Assembly: GCA_009691305.1 (NCBI GenBank)
Contig: SICS01000011.1
Span: forward strand, 1-35,837
From: Candidatus Peribacteria bacterium
GTDB lineage: Bacteria; Patescibacteriota; Gracilibacteria; Peribacterales; Peribacteraceae
Reading direction: 5' to 3'
Length of the DNA stretch: 35,837 nucleotides
Shown here piece by piece: positions 15,623-22,655 of this stretch (within the stretch, counting starts at the first letter, position 1; each line of letters starts with the position of its first letter). The notes below the pieces were generated by a model, which was not told the origin of the DNA, did not search any database, and worked only from the letters and a program-made list of their open reading frames with translations. The translations under genes and the position numbers were made by a program.

Positions 15623-16765
15623 ATGTCCCACATCGACTTCACCACGCTCGACGGGGAACACTTGCTTGCGACGCTGCAGAAAGAAGCCGTCCTCGAGCAC
15701 GTGTCCGACCTGCACCTTTCCCCCCAGAAGGACGGGGTCCGCCTGGAGTGGCGGCTGCACGGGATTTTGCTGACACTCGCGACAATCTCGCCGCCGGTGT
15801 ACGTTGATTTCCTCCGCCGCGTGAAGTTCCAGGCGAAACTGAAGCTCAACCTCACCGATATCCCACAGGACGGGCAATACACGTTCGCGGTCCCGATTTC
15901 CGGGGTGCTTCCCGCAACCGGTAACCCGCAACCCGCAACCACACGTACCGTGAACGTCCGCGTCGCAACGTTACCGTCCCGGTTTGGGGAGTCGCTGACC
16001 TTACGTATCCTTGATCCCGAGCACGGCATCCGGCCGTTGCAGGAGATCGGGTTCCCAGAGGACATCGTGAAGTCGCTGAAGGAACTCGTAGAAGTCCCAA
16101 ACGGTCTCGTCCTCGTCACCGGTCCGACGGGCTCAGGAAAAACGACGACCCTGTACGCGCTTCTTTCGACAATCGTCGGCAAAGAACGAAACATCATCAC
16201 GCTCGAGGATCCCGTGGAATACGAACTGCCGGGCATCGTCCAGAGCGAGATCGACCCGGAACACGATTTCACCTTCGCCTCCGGCTTGCGCAGCATTTTG
16301 CGCCACGATCCGGACGTGATACTCGTGGGCGAAATCCGCGACCTGGAGACGGCGCAAACGGCGATCAACGCCTCGCTGACCGGCCACTTGGTGCTCTCAA
16401 CCCTCCACACGAATTCCGCCATTGAAGCGATTCCACGGCTCCTGTCGATGGGCGTCAGTCCGTACACGCTGGCACCCGCGCTCCGCGCCGTGCTCGCACA
16501 GCGCCTGGTGCGAACACTCACGCCGGAGTGCAAAAACGGCTCCTGTGACCCCAACGCACACGATAGTTACGGCGGCCAGATGGCGATCCCCGAATTACTG
16601 ATGGTGACACCGGCAGTCCAGCAGCTGATCTTGAGCCTCTCGGAGGCGTCGACGATAGAAGCACAAGCCAAGAAAGACGGATTTAAGACGATGAAGGAGT
16701 GGGGCGCCGAGATTATCGCCCGAAAGGAAAGCACCGCCGAGGAGGTTGCGCGCGTGACGGGGTGA
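15623..16765 (+). CDS. GspE/PilB/PilT-family secretion ATPase
   Basis: Hexameric ATPase of type IV pilus or type II secretion machinery, acting at the inner face of the membrane. It has 380 residues from ATG 15623. A short N-terminal domain (HVSDLHLSPQKDGVRLEWRLHG) is followed by Walker A GPTGSGKT (167-174), the Asp box ITLEDPVEY, Walker B ILVGEIRDLETAQTA and the His box STLHTNSA. The motor core is complete, but the long N1 domain and zinc-binding cysteines of classic PilB/GspE are absent, so the polarity (assembly or retraction) is open. Residues 94-110 are an unusual loop encoded by a GCAACCC word repeat also found upstream of rplS. The frame is open upstream to 15548, but the -10 position supports 15623. 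Confidence 0.9.
   Translation: MSHIDFTTLDGEHLLATLQKEAVLEHVSDLHLSPQKDGVRLEWRLHGILLTLATISPPVYVDFLRRVKFQAKLKLNLTDIPQDGQYTFAVPISGVLPATGNPQPATTRTVNVRVATLPSRFGESLTLRILDPEHGIRPLQEIGFPEDIVKSLKELVEVPNGLVLVTGPTGSGKTTTLYALLSTIVGKERNIITLEDPVEYELPGIVQSEIDPEHDFTFASGLRSILRHDPDVILVGEIRDLETAQTAINASLTGHLVLSTLHTNSAIEAIPRLLSMGVSPYTLAPALRAVLAQRLVRTLTPECKNGSCDPNAHDSYGGQMAIPELLMVTPAVQQLILSLSEASTIEAQAKKDGFKTMKEWGAEIIARKESTAEEVARVTG
15914..15940. repeat. GCAACCC word repeat inside the ATPase gene
   Basis: 27 nt that match 33031-33057 at 26 of 27 positions. They encode part of the ATGNPQPAT loop in the pilus ATPase. Confidence 0.8.
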
Positions 16766-16785
16766 AGTAGTATGATGCACCCCCT

Positions 16786-18489
16786 ATGTATTTACGACTC
16801 CGCCACCGGCACGGGTCTTACCCCCTTGCACCGGAACACACCTTGCCACGAAGCATGCGCCTGCTGCTTGCGTTGGCGGCGCTCATCGTCATCAGTTATT
16901 TGCTGTGGACGTTGCTCTTAAAGTTGCTCGGGGTGAGCGCGGTGGTCGAACGCGCTGGAGCGTTTTTAGCTGTGGAGGACCGCGGGACGGTGAACATCAC
17001 GATCGACGGCAAACAGCAGCGCGCCGAGGACGGCATGATGGTTTTTTCGGGGGAGAGCGTCAGCACCAGCAAGGGTGCACACGCGTCGCTCCAATTCTTT
17101 GATGCCTCACGCGTGCGGCTCGCCGACGGCACGGACCTCGGCGTCACCGAAAGTTCACGCGGCAAGCAGGGCTCGCGCGTTTCCCTCGACCTACGCCAGG
17201 GGAGCCTGTGGGTGGCGACATCCGGCGCGCGCAGCTTTACCGGCAGCGTGGCATGGGCGATCAGCTCGCCGACCCTGGATTTCACCGTCGCGCAGGGCAC
17301 CGAAGCCGAACTCTCACCCACCTCCGTCACCGTCTTTTCCAGTGACGGCGATGGCGTCATCGTGACGTTGAAGGGACATGACCCGTTCCAGATCAGCGAG
17401 GGCCAGCAGTGGATGCTGCCGGCGAGCGGCCAAGTGGGCAACAACATCTACGACCACCGTTCTCCGCTCGACCCGCTCGCGGCACGGTCGTCCTTTGTGG
17501 TCGTAAGCCGCTCGATGCTGCAGGCAAGCCTCATCAAGCCGCCGACACCCAACACGTCTGCGGAACTGCTGACACTCGCGGCACCGGCCAACGGCGCGGT
17601 CATCACCACGCCGACGGTGATTGTGCAGGGCACGGTGGGCCCGGGCGTTACGCGCGTGATGGTGAACGGCTACCCCGTCCTCCTCGACACCGTTAAACGG
17701 TCGTTCTCCCAGGAAGTCTCCCCGTCGGAGGGTCAGGGCGACTTTGAGATCGCGGTCCAGGCGCAAGACGATGCACGCACGATCCTCGCTGAAGCGCACC
17801 GCACAGTGAAGCGCGGTCCACCCGCACCGCTCTCGCCTCCGGCTATCACCGCACCGGCACGCACGGGCGACACCTACGGCACGCAGGCGGAAGAGCTGAT
17901 CCTCCGCGGCACGGCGCCTCCGGGCACGGCAGGCATCATGGTGAACGACTACAAGCTGCAGCTCTTCGAACCGACGAAAGGGGAGTGGAGCTACGTCGCG
18001 AGCCTGCGCCTCAAGAACATGGTCCCCGGCACCAACACCTACGACGTGTATGCGATGAGCGCCAGCGGCAAGAAGAGCGACGCCGCGCGCCTCACCATCA
18101 TCCAAGGCGGCGACGGCCCCACGGGCGTGATCGCAACCGCATCGTCATCATCAAGCGCCGCGAGCGTCAGCCCTGGCACGCTCCCCACGAACACACCCAC
18201 GCTGCCGGGCACTCTCCTGGTCACGGCACCTGAAGCCGGTCTGACGCATACCGAAACGGGCACGGGATTCCTGCTCGAAGGCACAACTTCCGCGAGGACC
18301 GCCTCGATCTGGGTGAACGACTACAAGCTGCAACTCTACAAGTCGGGCAAAACGACCTGGAACTACATTGTCGACGTCGCATTCAACAATTTGAAGAAGG
18401 GCAAGAACACCTACGAAGTGACGGCACGCGGAAGCGACGAGCAGATTCTCGACACACTGACGTACACGGTGGAGTATCAGCCCGAGTAA
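16786..18489 (+). CDS. FecR-domain protein with tandem Ig-like repeats
   Basis: Surface or cell-wall protein of 567 residues. A basic cytosolic start is followed by one membrane helix (about 26-48, LLLALAALIVISYLLWTLLL). A FecR-like beta domain follows (about 55-215; FSGESVSTSKGAHASLQFFDASRVRLADGT). Three Ig-like units come next, near 265-345, 355-445 and 475-565. Units 2 and 3 share VNDYKLQL and a W-x-Y motif, and a 21-nt stretch encoding VNDYKLQ is identical at 17942 and 18312. A serine/alanine/proline linker separates them. Anchored FecR plus Ig repeats suggests an extracellular structural or adhesive role; no ligand can be named. TATGAT lies 9 nt before the ATG. It follows the pilus ATPase by 20 nt. 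Its 3' end overlaps the convergent RluD-type gene by 13 nt. Confidence 0.82.
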   Translation: MYLRLRHRHGSYPLAPEHTLPRSMRLLLALAALIVISYLLWTLLLKLLGVSAVVERAGAFLAVEDRGTVNITIDGKQQRAEDGMMVFSGESVSTSKGAHASLQFFDASRVRLADGTDLGVTESSRGKQGSRVSLDLRQGSLWVATSGARSFTGSVAWAISSPTLDFTVAQGTEAELSPTSVTVFSSDGDGVIVTLKGHDPFQISEGQQWMLPASGQVGNNIYDHRSPLDPLAARSSFVVVSRSMLQASLIKPPTPNTSAELLTLAAPANGAVITTPTVIVQGTVGPGVTRVMVNGYPVLLDTVKRSFSQEVSPSEGQGDFEIAVQAQDDARTILAEAHRTVKRGPPAPLSPPAITAPARTGDTYGTQAEELILRGTAPPGTAGIMVNDYKLQLFEPTKGEWSYVASLRLKNMVPGTNTYDVYAMSASGKKSDAARLTIIQGGDGPTGVIATASSSSSAASVSPGTLPTNTPTLPGTLLVTAPEAGLTHTETGTGFLLEGTTSARTASIWVNDYKLQLYKSGKTTWNYIVDVAFNNLKKGKNTYEVTARGSDEQILDTLTYTVEYQPE

Positions 18490-19418
18490 GAGATTCCCGC
18501 CGCTTCCAGAGCCCGCACAAACGTCTGTGGCAAGCCAGCTTTCAACGCATGTTCCTTCTGATCCGCAGGCGACGTGAATGTGAGCTTCCATGCATGGAGG
18601 CAGATATTCCGGATATCGAATTCCTGTGTAAGCCGCTCGCTGAGTGCACTCACATACGAACTATCACCGAGGACGGGATAGCCGATCGAATGGAGATGGA
18701 CGCGGATCTGATGCGTGCGCCCCGTATGGAGGTCACATTCCAATAACGCGACGTTCTTCACGGACGCGAGCGTGCGGTAGGTGGTCTGCGCTTCGCGGCT
18801 GGTGAACGATGCGCGCACGGACATCTTCGTCCGGTTGCCGACACTCCGGCCAATTGGTGCGTCCACGGTCGCGGTGGGAACTTCAGGGACTCCCGCGACG
18901 AGCGCGAGATAGGTTTTGTGCACGGTGCGCGTCTCGAATTGTTTCTGCAGGAGCAAATGTGCCTCCGGTGTTTTCGCGATGAGCAGGCATCCCGTCGTGT
19001 CCTTATCCAGACGGTGCACGAGCACGGATTCCGTGGAGAAGGGGAGTGACCGCTCTTGGAAGAGGAACGCTATGCCATGCAGGACCGTCTTCTCATTTTC
19101 CACCATCCCCGCGCCGGGATGCACAGCGAGGCCGGCGGGCTTATCGATCACCAGACACGCGTCGTCCTCATACAGAACAGGAAGGTGAAGATCCTCCGAT
19201 TGAATATTGCCGGATTCCTTCTCCCTGCGCTCTGAATCCTGAAGACTGACTTTGTCTCCTTCCTGGAGCCGATGGGACGACTTGGTCACCACATTGTCAT
19301 TCACCCGGACCTGACGGTCATCGATGGCCTTCTGCGCCTTGGCACGGCTGAGCATGCGTCCCTCGGCGGCAAGAAACGCATCCAGCCGGTCGGGGAGGGG
19401 GACAATCCATTCGGACAT
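18477..19418 (-). CDS. RluD-family 23S rRNA pseudouridine synthase
   Basis: Isomerises specific uridines in 23S rRNA. The 313-residue protein has an N-terminal S4 RNA-binding domain (about 10-60; RLDAFLAAEGRMLSRAKAQKAI). The catalytic domain has HRLDKDTTG at 135-143 with catalytic D138, followed by KTYLALVAG, the TGRTHQIRVHL motif and YPVLGDSSY. All are as expected for RluC/RluD, though the exact target uridines are not predictable. TAGAAT at 19425-19430 lies 6 nt before the ATG. The gene is convergent with and overlaps the FecR-like gene by 13 nt. A 426-nt non-coding region lies upstream. Confidence 0.93.
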   Translation of the reverse strand: MSEWIVPLPDRLDAFLAAEGRMLSRAKAQKAIDDRQVRVNDNVVTKSSHRLQEGDKVSLQDSERREKESGNIQSEDLHLPVLYEDDACLVIDKPAGLAVHPGAGMVENEKTVLHGIAFLFQERSLPFSTESVLVHRLDKDTTGCLLIAKTPEAHLLLQKQFETRTVHKTYLALVAGVPEVPTATVDAPIGRSVGNRTKMSVRASFTSREAQTTYRTLASVKNVALLECDLHTGRTHQIRVHLHSIGYPVLGDSSYVSALSERLTQEFDIRNICLHAWKLTFTSPADQKEHALKAGLPQTFVRALEAAGISYSG

Positions 19419-19483
19419 GGAGCCATTCTACGCTCTACGCTGCCAAATTGCTTGATTCTTGAGATCGGAGGCATACCATGCGC

Positions 19484-19650
19484 GTCCACCGTCTACACCA
19501 CGTCTTTTCTCGTAGACGGGGAGGAGCGCATATCTTCCAGAGGTGCACGAATCTTTTCTGGAGTCGCTCCTCAGTCATATTAGCCCCAGCACACAATGTG
19601 CTGGGATCATCTATAGATGGGTGGGAATCGCAAGATTCCCACCCCTTTTT
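19484..19650 (+). ncRNA. candidate structured small RNA
   Basis: A series of perfect stems. CCGTCTAC/GTAGACGG lies at 19489-19519. GAGGAGCG/CGCTCCTC at 19521-19572 encloses TCCAGA/TCTGGA. CCCAGCACA/TGTGCTGGG with a 3-nt loop lies at 19585-19605. An 11-bp hairpin with a GCAA loop lies at 19619-19644 and is followed by CTTTTT. A possible promoter is TTGCTT (19448-19453), 18 nt, CATACC (19472-19477). The last hairpin has the form of an intrinsic terminator. There is no credible plus-strand protein. It matches no RNA family that I recognise. The last two hairpins alone could instead be a REP-like doublet. Confidence 0.4.
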
Positions 19651-19737
19651 GGCTTCCAGATAAATGAAAGAAGGGTAAAATTCTCCCGACCCAGATTTTC
19701 ACATTCTTTTTACATTCATATGTGGTCTGGAGTCGGA

Positions 19738-19778
19738 GGGAGTGTGCGTGGCTTTGCTACGTGTCGCTCCCTTTTATT
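19738..19778 (+). terminator. second terminator-like hairpin upstream of the GNAT-like gene
   Basis: GGGAG/CTCCC with an inner CGTGGC/GCTACG stem and a TTT loop, followed by TTTTATT. No gene ends nearby on the plus strand, so it may end a second short transcript from the 19650-19738 region. Confidence 0.4.
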
Positions 19779-19844
19779 GCTATTCAACGGAGACGAAGGC
19801 AGGAATTTTCTCTTTAAAAAGCCAAAAGATGGCATACTAGCTCC

Positions 19845-20897
19845 ATGGAAAAGCAACCGCGCATCCGTTCGGATATTGAGACAATCCTCCTGGAGGTTTC
19901 GAACATTTCGTCGTTCCTGAAATCCGAACCTACCCATTTCCTGATCGCACAAAAGAAGAAGGCGATAGTCAAAAAAATGGTTGCGGTACTCCAGTCGCCG
20001 GAACTTCAGATGAACACCCAGTTGAAATCGGAGTTGACGAAAGAGTTTGAAGAATTCCGATCGACCCTTCTCGCAAACAAGAACATCCGCCGGGTCCTTT
20101 TCGACATGCAAAAAGGTTTTACCGCATTGTTGTTCTGCCTTGGGGGTGGGGAAACGGAGGACGACAATTTCCGGCGTGTACCCGGGCCTCCGGTGGTGCT
20201 CGACCGCACTGCGATGGAAGGCTCTCCTGAGCGCAGCAACATTGAGATATCCTGCCGTTACCAGGTCAAACGGGACATCCCCGAAATGCTTTCAATGGAC
20301 TCCTGGGGAAGCCTTCAGCCCTGGAAAGAAAGTGAACTTCTCAAGAACATCGGTCATCGCAACGTCATCTCCATTGTCGCCGACGGGAAAAGTATGAGAA
20401 AGGAAGAAACTATCCGTGATTATGCCCGTTGGCGTGCGCTCCTGCGCGGTGACGCCCAGGACAACGGTGAGGTGGACCGCCAGGCAGCCTTTCAGTTCCT
20501 GATCAAAACGCCTGTGGTCGCATTCGGCATCTACCGCATCATCACGGAGACATCGAACAAGCTGCTGAAGACCTGCGTGCATCCGGCATTCCGGGACAGG
20601 GGGATTGAGGAGCAGCTGTTCACCCATCTGGTCGGCAGGGCGGCATTTTCGGGCAAGTGGAGCGAGTTCATGCGCGTGGACGAACACGACGATGCGCAGA
20701 TTTCCCCATTGGCCACAGTGGGCTTTCAGGCGCGGAAACAGAAGAACGGCAAATATTATGAACAAGACGGGTCGCTACTGTTCGGTTTCGATACCAGAAG
20801 CCCAACCAAGATCGGCATAAAAACGCTGAAGCGCGTGAAGGTATCGGAAATGGAAGGCGCTCAATATGAGCGGTTCGATCCGGTGGGCAAAAGCTGA
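19845..20897 (+). CDS. hypothetical protein with GNAT-like C-terminal domain
   Basis: Predicted soluble protein of 350 residues. The N-terminal half (1-110) is helical and charged (ISSFLKSEPTHFLIAQKKKAIVKKMVAVLQ) and I do not recognise it. Residues about 225-330 look like a GNAT fold. A strand-rich VVAFGIYRIITETSNKLLKTCVHP is followed by FRDRGIEEQLFTHLV, which corresponds to the acetyl-CoA-binding R/Q-x-x-G-x-G/A loop. Its last position is glutamate, so cofactor binding may be altered. CATACT lies 6 nt before the ATG. It is followed after 38 nt by tyrS, which has its own -10 hexamer. An acetyltransferase activity is only a possibility. Confidence 0.65.
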   Translation: MEKQPRIRSDIETILLEVSNISSFLKSEPTHFLIAQKKKAIVKKMVAVLQSPELQMNTQLKSELTKEFEEFRSTLLANKNIRRVLFDMQKGFTALLFCLGGGETEDDNFRRVPGPPVVLDRTAMEGSPERSNIEISCRYQVKRDIPEMLSMDSWGSLQPWKESELLKNIGHRNVISIVADGKSMRKEETIRDYARWRALLRGDAQDNGEVDRQAAFQFLIKTPVVAFGIYRIITETSNKLLKTCVHPAFRDRGIEEQLFTHLVGRAAFSGKWSEFMRVDEHDDAQISPLATVGFQARKQKNGKYYEQDGSLLFGFDTRSPTKIGIKTLKRVKVSEMEGAQYERFDPVGKS

Positions 20898-20935
20898 TCA
20901 TTCAGTTGCGCCGGAGTTTCTGTATACTCGTCCAT

Positions 20936-22105
20936 ATGCAGAGCAGTGACCTCCTCACCCGCGGCGTCGCGAAACTCATTCCGCAGAAATTGGCGGAAGA
21001 GAAACTCGCGTCGGGAAAAAAGCTCCGTGTGTACTGGGGCATCGATCCGACAGGAACGAAGATGCATCTGGGGCACACGATTCCCATGCGTAAGCTGATG
21101 CAGTTCGCGAACGAGGGACATCACGCAATCCTTGTGATCGGCAGCTTTACCGCCATGCTCGGCGACCCGTCGGATAAGGACTCGATGCGCAAGCCGCTCA
21201 CCAGTGAGCAGGTGCAGAAAAACTTTGAGTCGTACAAGGAGCAAGCTGGCAAAATTCTCGATTTCTCAAAGATCGAAGTCCGCTACAACCACGAATGGCT
21301 GGCACCGCTCACCTACGTCGACATCATGAAGCACACGAGCATTTTCACCGTCCAACAAATGGAGCAGCGCGATGCCTTCGAGCGCCGCATCAAAGCAGGA
21401 AGCCCTCTCGGCGTGCATGAATTCCTGTACCCGGCGATGGTTGGCTATGACTCCGTCGTCCTCGATGTTGATTGCGAAATCGGCGGCACTGACCAGGAGT
21501 TCAACATGCTGGCGGGGCGAACGATGCAGAAAGCCTTCGGCAAACGCGACAAATTCGTTTTGACGACGCCACTGATCGAAGGCACAGATGGCCGCCTGAT
21601 GAGTAAAACATACGACAACTGTATTTGGCTCCAGGACAGCCCAAAAGACATGTACGGCAAGATCATGTCCATGAAGGATGAATTGATTTTGACGTACTTC
21701 AACTGCTGCACCGATGTACCGGTACAGGAGATTAAAGAGATCGAGAAAGGACTGAAAGGGAAATCGAACCCCAAGGATGCAAAAATGCGTTTGGCACGCG
21801 AGATCGTCGCGCTCTACCACGGGGCCGAAGCGGCCAAGCACGCAGAAGCGGAATTCACGGCCGTGTTCAGTGACCACAAACTCCCGGAAGACATCAAGGA
21901 AGTGAAGGCGGAGAAGGGGAGTGGGCTCCTGGACTTGATGGTGAAAGAGAAGCTCGTGACCTCAAAGTCCGAAGCGAAGAGGTTGGTCGAACAGGGGGGA
22001 GTGCACCTCAATGATAAAAAAGTGGTATCCATTACAGCCAAGATTGAAAAAGGGATATTGAAGGTTGGTAAAAGGAAATTCGTGAGAATAGACTTCCGTG
22101 GATGA
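20936..22105 (+). CDS. tyrS: tyrosyl-tRNA synthetase
   Basis: Charges tRNA-Tyr; class I synthetase. The product is 389 residues from ATG 20936. The HIGH motif is HLGH (44-47) in WGIDPTGTKMHLGHTIP. The tyrosine-pocket GGTDQEFN lies at 183-190. The KMSKS motif is LMSKT (221-225), slightly degenerate. An S4 RNA-binding domain occupies about 328-389 (DLMVKEKLVTSKSEAKRLVEQGG). Overall this is the TyrZ-like type. TATACT (20923-20928) lies 7 nt before the ATG, which supports this start over an in-frame ATG at 20906. No T-box leader fits in the 38-nt upstream gap. The stop overlaps the next ATG. Confidence 0.96.
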   Translation: MQSSDLLTRGVAKLIPQKLAEEKLASGKKLRVYWGIDPTGTKMHLGHTIPMRKLMQFANEGHHAILVIGSFTAMLGDPSDKDSMRKPLTSEQVQKNFESYKEQAGKILDFSKIEVRYNHEWLAPLTYVDIMKHTSIFTVQQMEQRDAFERRIKAGSPLGVHEFLYPAMVGYDSVVLDVDCEIGGTDQEFNMLAGRTMQKAFGKRDKFVLTTPLIEGTDGRLMSKTYDNCIWLQDSPKDMYGKIMSMKDELILTYFNCCTDVPVQEIKEIEKGLKGKSNPKDAKMRLAREIVALYHGAEAAKHAEAEFTAVFSDHKLPEDIKEVKAEKGSGLLDLMVKEKLVTSKSEAKRLVEQGGVHLNDKKVVSITAKIEKGILKVGKRKFVRIDFRG

Positions 22106-22428
22106 TTGGCTTGCACGCAAAGAACGGACGGCTGGAACAGTGTGTGGTTTCGCTTGAAAGACTCGGAGAGGCAGAGACTTTTAGTGATAGGCAGTCCATG
22201 CAGGCCGTGGATTTTTCGAGGGAGATTGTCTACAGAGCTTCTCGGATTTCCGAAAGCCTGCGGAACAAGATTATAGGGGCTTTTACACGGGCATTGGAAA
22301 AAATTCCTGATGATTTTGCCTTGAAACCACTTCTCTCGGCTTGCCTTCAGCGTTTTCACCAACAAATAGAACGCCGGACCATTATCGTGTTCAACGGTCC
22401 GGAAGATTCCTTCGATGATGATATTTGA
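22102..22428 (+). CDS. small hypothetical protein overlapping tyrS
   Basis: A 108-residue ORF whose ATG overlaps the tyrS stop in the sequence ATGA (22102-22105), the usual geometry for translational coupling. The product is soluble and mostly helical (SREIVYRASRISESLRNKI; FTRALEKIPDDFALKPLLSAC), ending acidic. I recognise no family. Base composition is lower in GC than tyrS. A longer minus-strand frame across the same bases lacks protein-like composition and runs antisense through tyrS. I therefore favour this ORF, with moderate confidence. Confidence 0.5.
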   Translation: MIGLHAKNGRLEQCVVSLERLGEAETFSDRQSMQAVDFSREIVYRASRISESLRNKIIGAFTRALEKIPDDFALKPLLSACLQRFHQQIERRTIIVFNGPEDSFDDDI

Positions 22429-22465
22429 AGGCAGGTGCGAATCCATGGGATTACGATGAAGCTCT

Positions 22466-22500
22466 AAAAATGGAGCCCACCGCGCGAGGCGATGGACTCC
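22466..22500 (-). terminator. intrinsic terminator of the small unit
   Basis: A 12-nt arm with GGAG and CCATCGC faces GCGGTGG and CTCC around a 5-nt loop, followed on the minus strand by ATTTTTA. One G-T pair and one small bulge. Confidence 0.65.
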
Positions 22501-22530
22501 GGGTTGACGCCCCCCTTCGGACAAAGAATT

Positions 22531-22587
22531 CTACATTTTCTTCATGGGTCCTCCTTTGAAAGGGGATCTCGACTTGCCATACCACAT
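22531..22587 (-). CDS. possible 18-residue basic peptide
   Basis: ATG at 22587 to TAG at 22531 encodes MWYGKSRSPFKGGPMKKM, with five K/R residues and no acidic residue. The ATG lies in the loop-closing part of a hairpin, which could hide it. An internal ATG at 22545 is preceded at 4 nt by AGGAGG but would give only four codons. Translation is unproven; the ORF may be incidental to a small RNA. Confidence 0.3.
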   Translation of the reverse strand: MWYGKSRSPFKGGPMKKM

Positions 22588-22605
22588 GGCAAAGTCGTCG
22601 GGAAA

Positions 22606-22633
22606 ATACTAAACCTGATCACTATTTTGTCAA
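22606..22633 (-). promoter_or_regulatory. promoter of the small unit
   Basis: TTGACA (22628-22633), a 16-nt spacer and TAGTAT (22606-22611), reading on the minus strand. It lies just after the stop codon of the Xer recombinase gene (22656). Confidence 0.55.
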
Positions 22634-22655
22634 TTCTCTCAAAATCTCTTCCATG

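Larger units (their letters stand above)
22464..22599 (-). ncRNA. small independent transcription unit (small RNA or peptide mRNA)
   Basis: The unit is bounded by a near-consensus promoter (22606-22633) and an intrinsic terminator (22466-22500), giving about 136 nt. The 5' part folds into a hairpin at 22570-22597 (CGACTTTGCCAT against ATGGCAAGTCG, one bulge). The central part has AAAGGAGG (complement of 22550-22557). The unit lies between convergent genes. It carries an 18-codon ORF (see separate entry). I recognise no known RNA family. Confidence 0.5.

Noticed and set aside
19433-19690. Minus-strand open frame containing MTEERLQKRFVHLWK
   Set aside because: Rich in W, C and R, no -10 at its ATG, and overlaps perfect stems that better fit a structured RNA or repeat. 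A degenerate gene remains possible.
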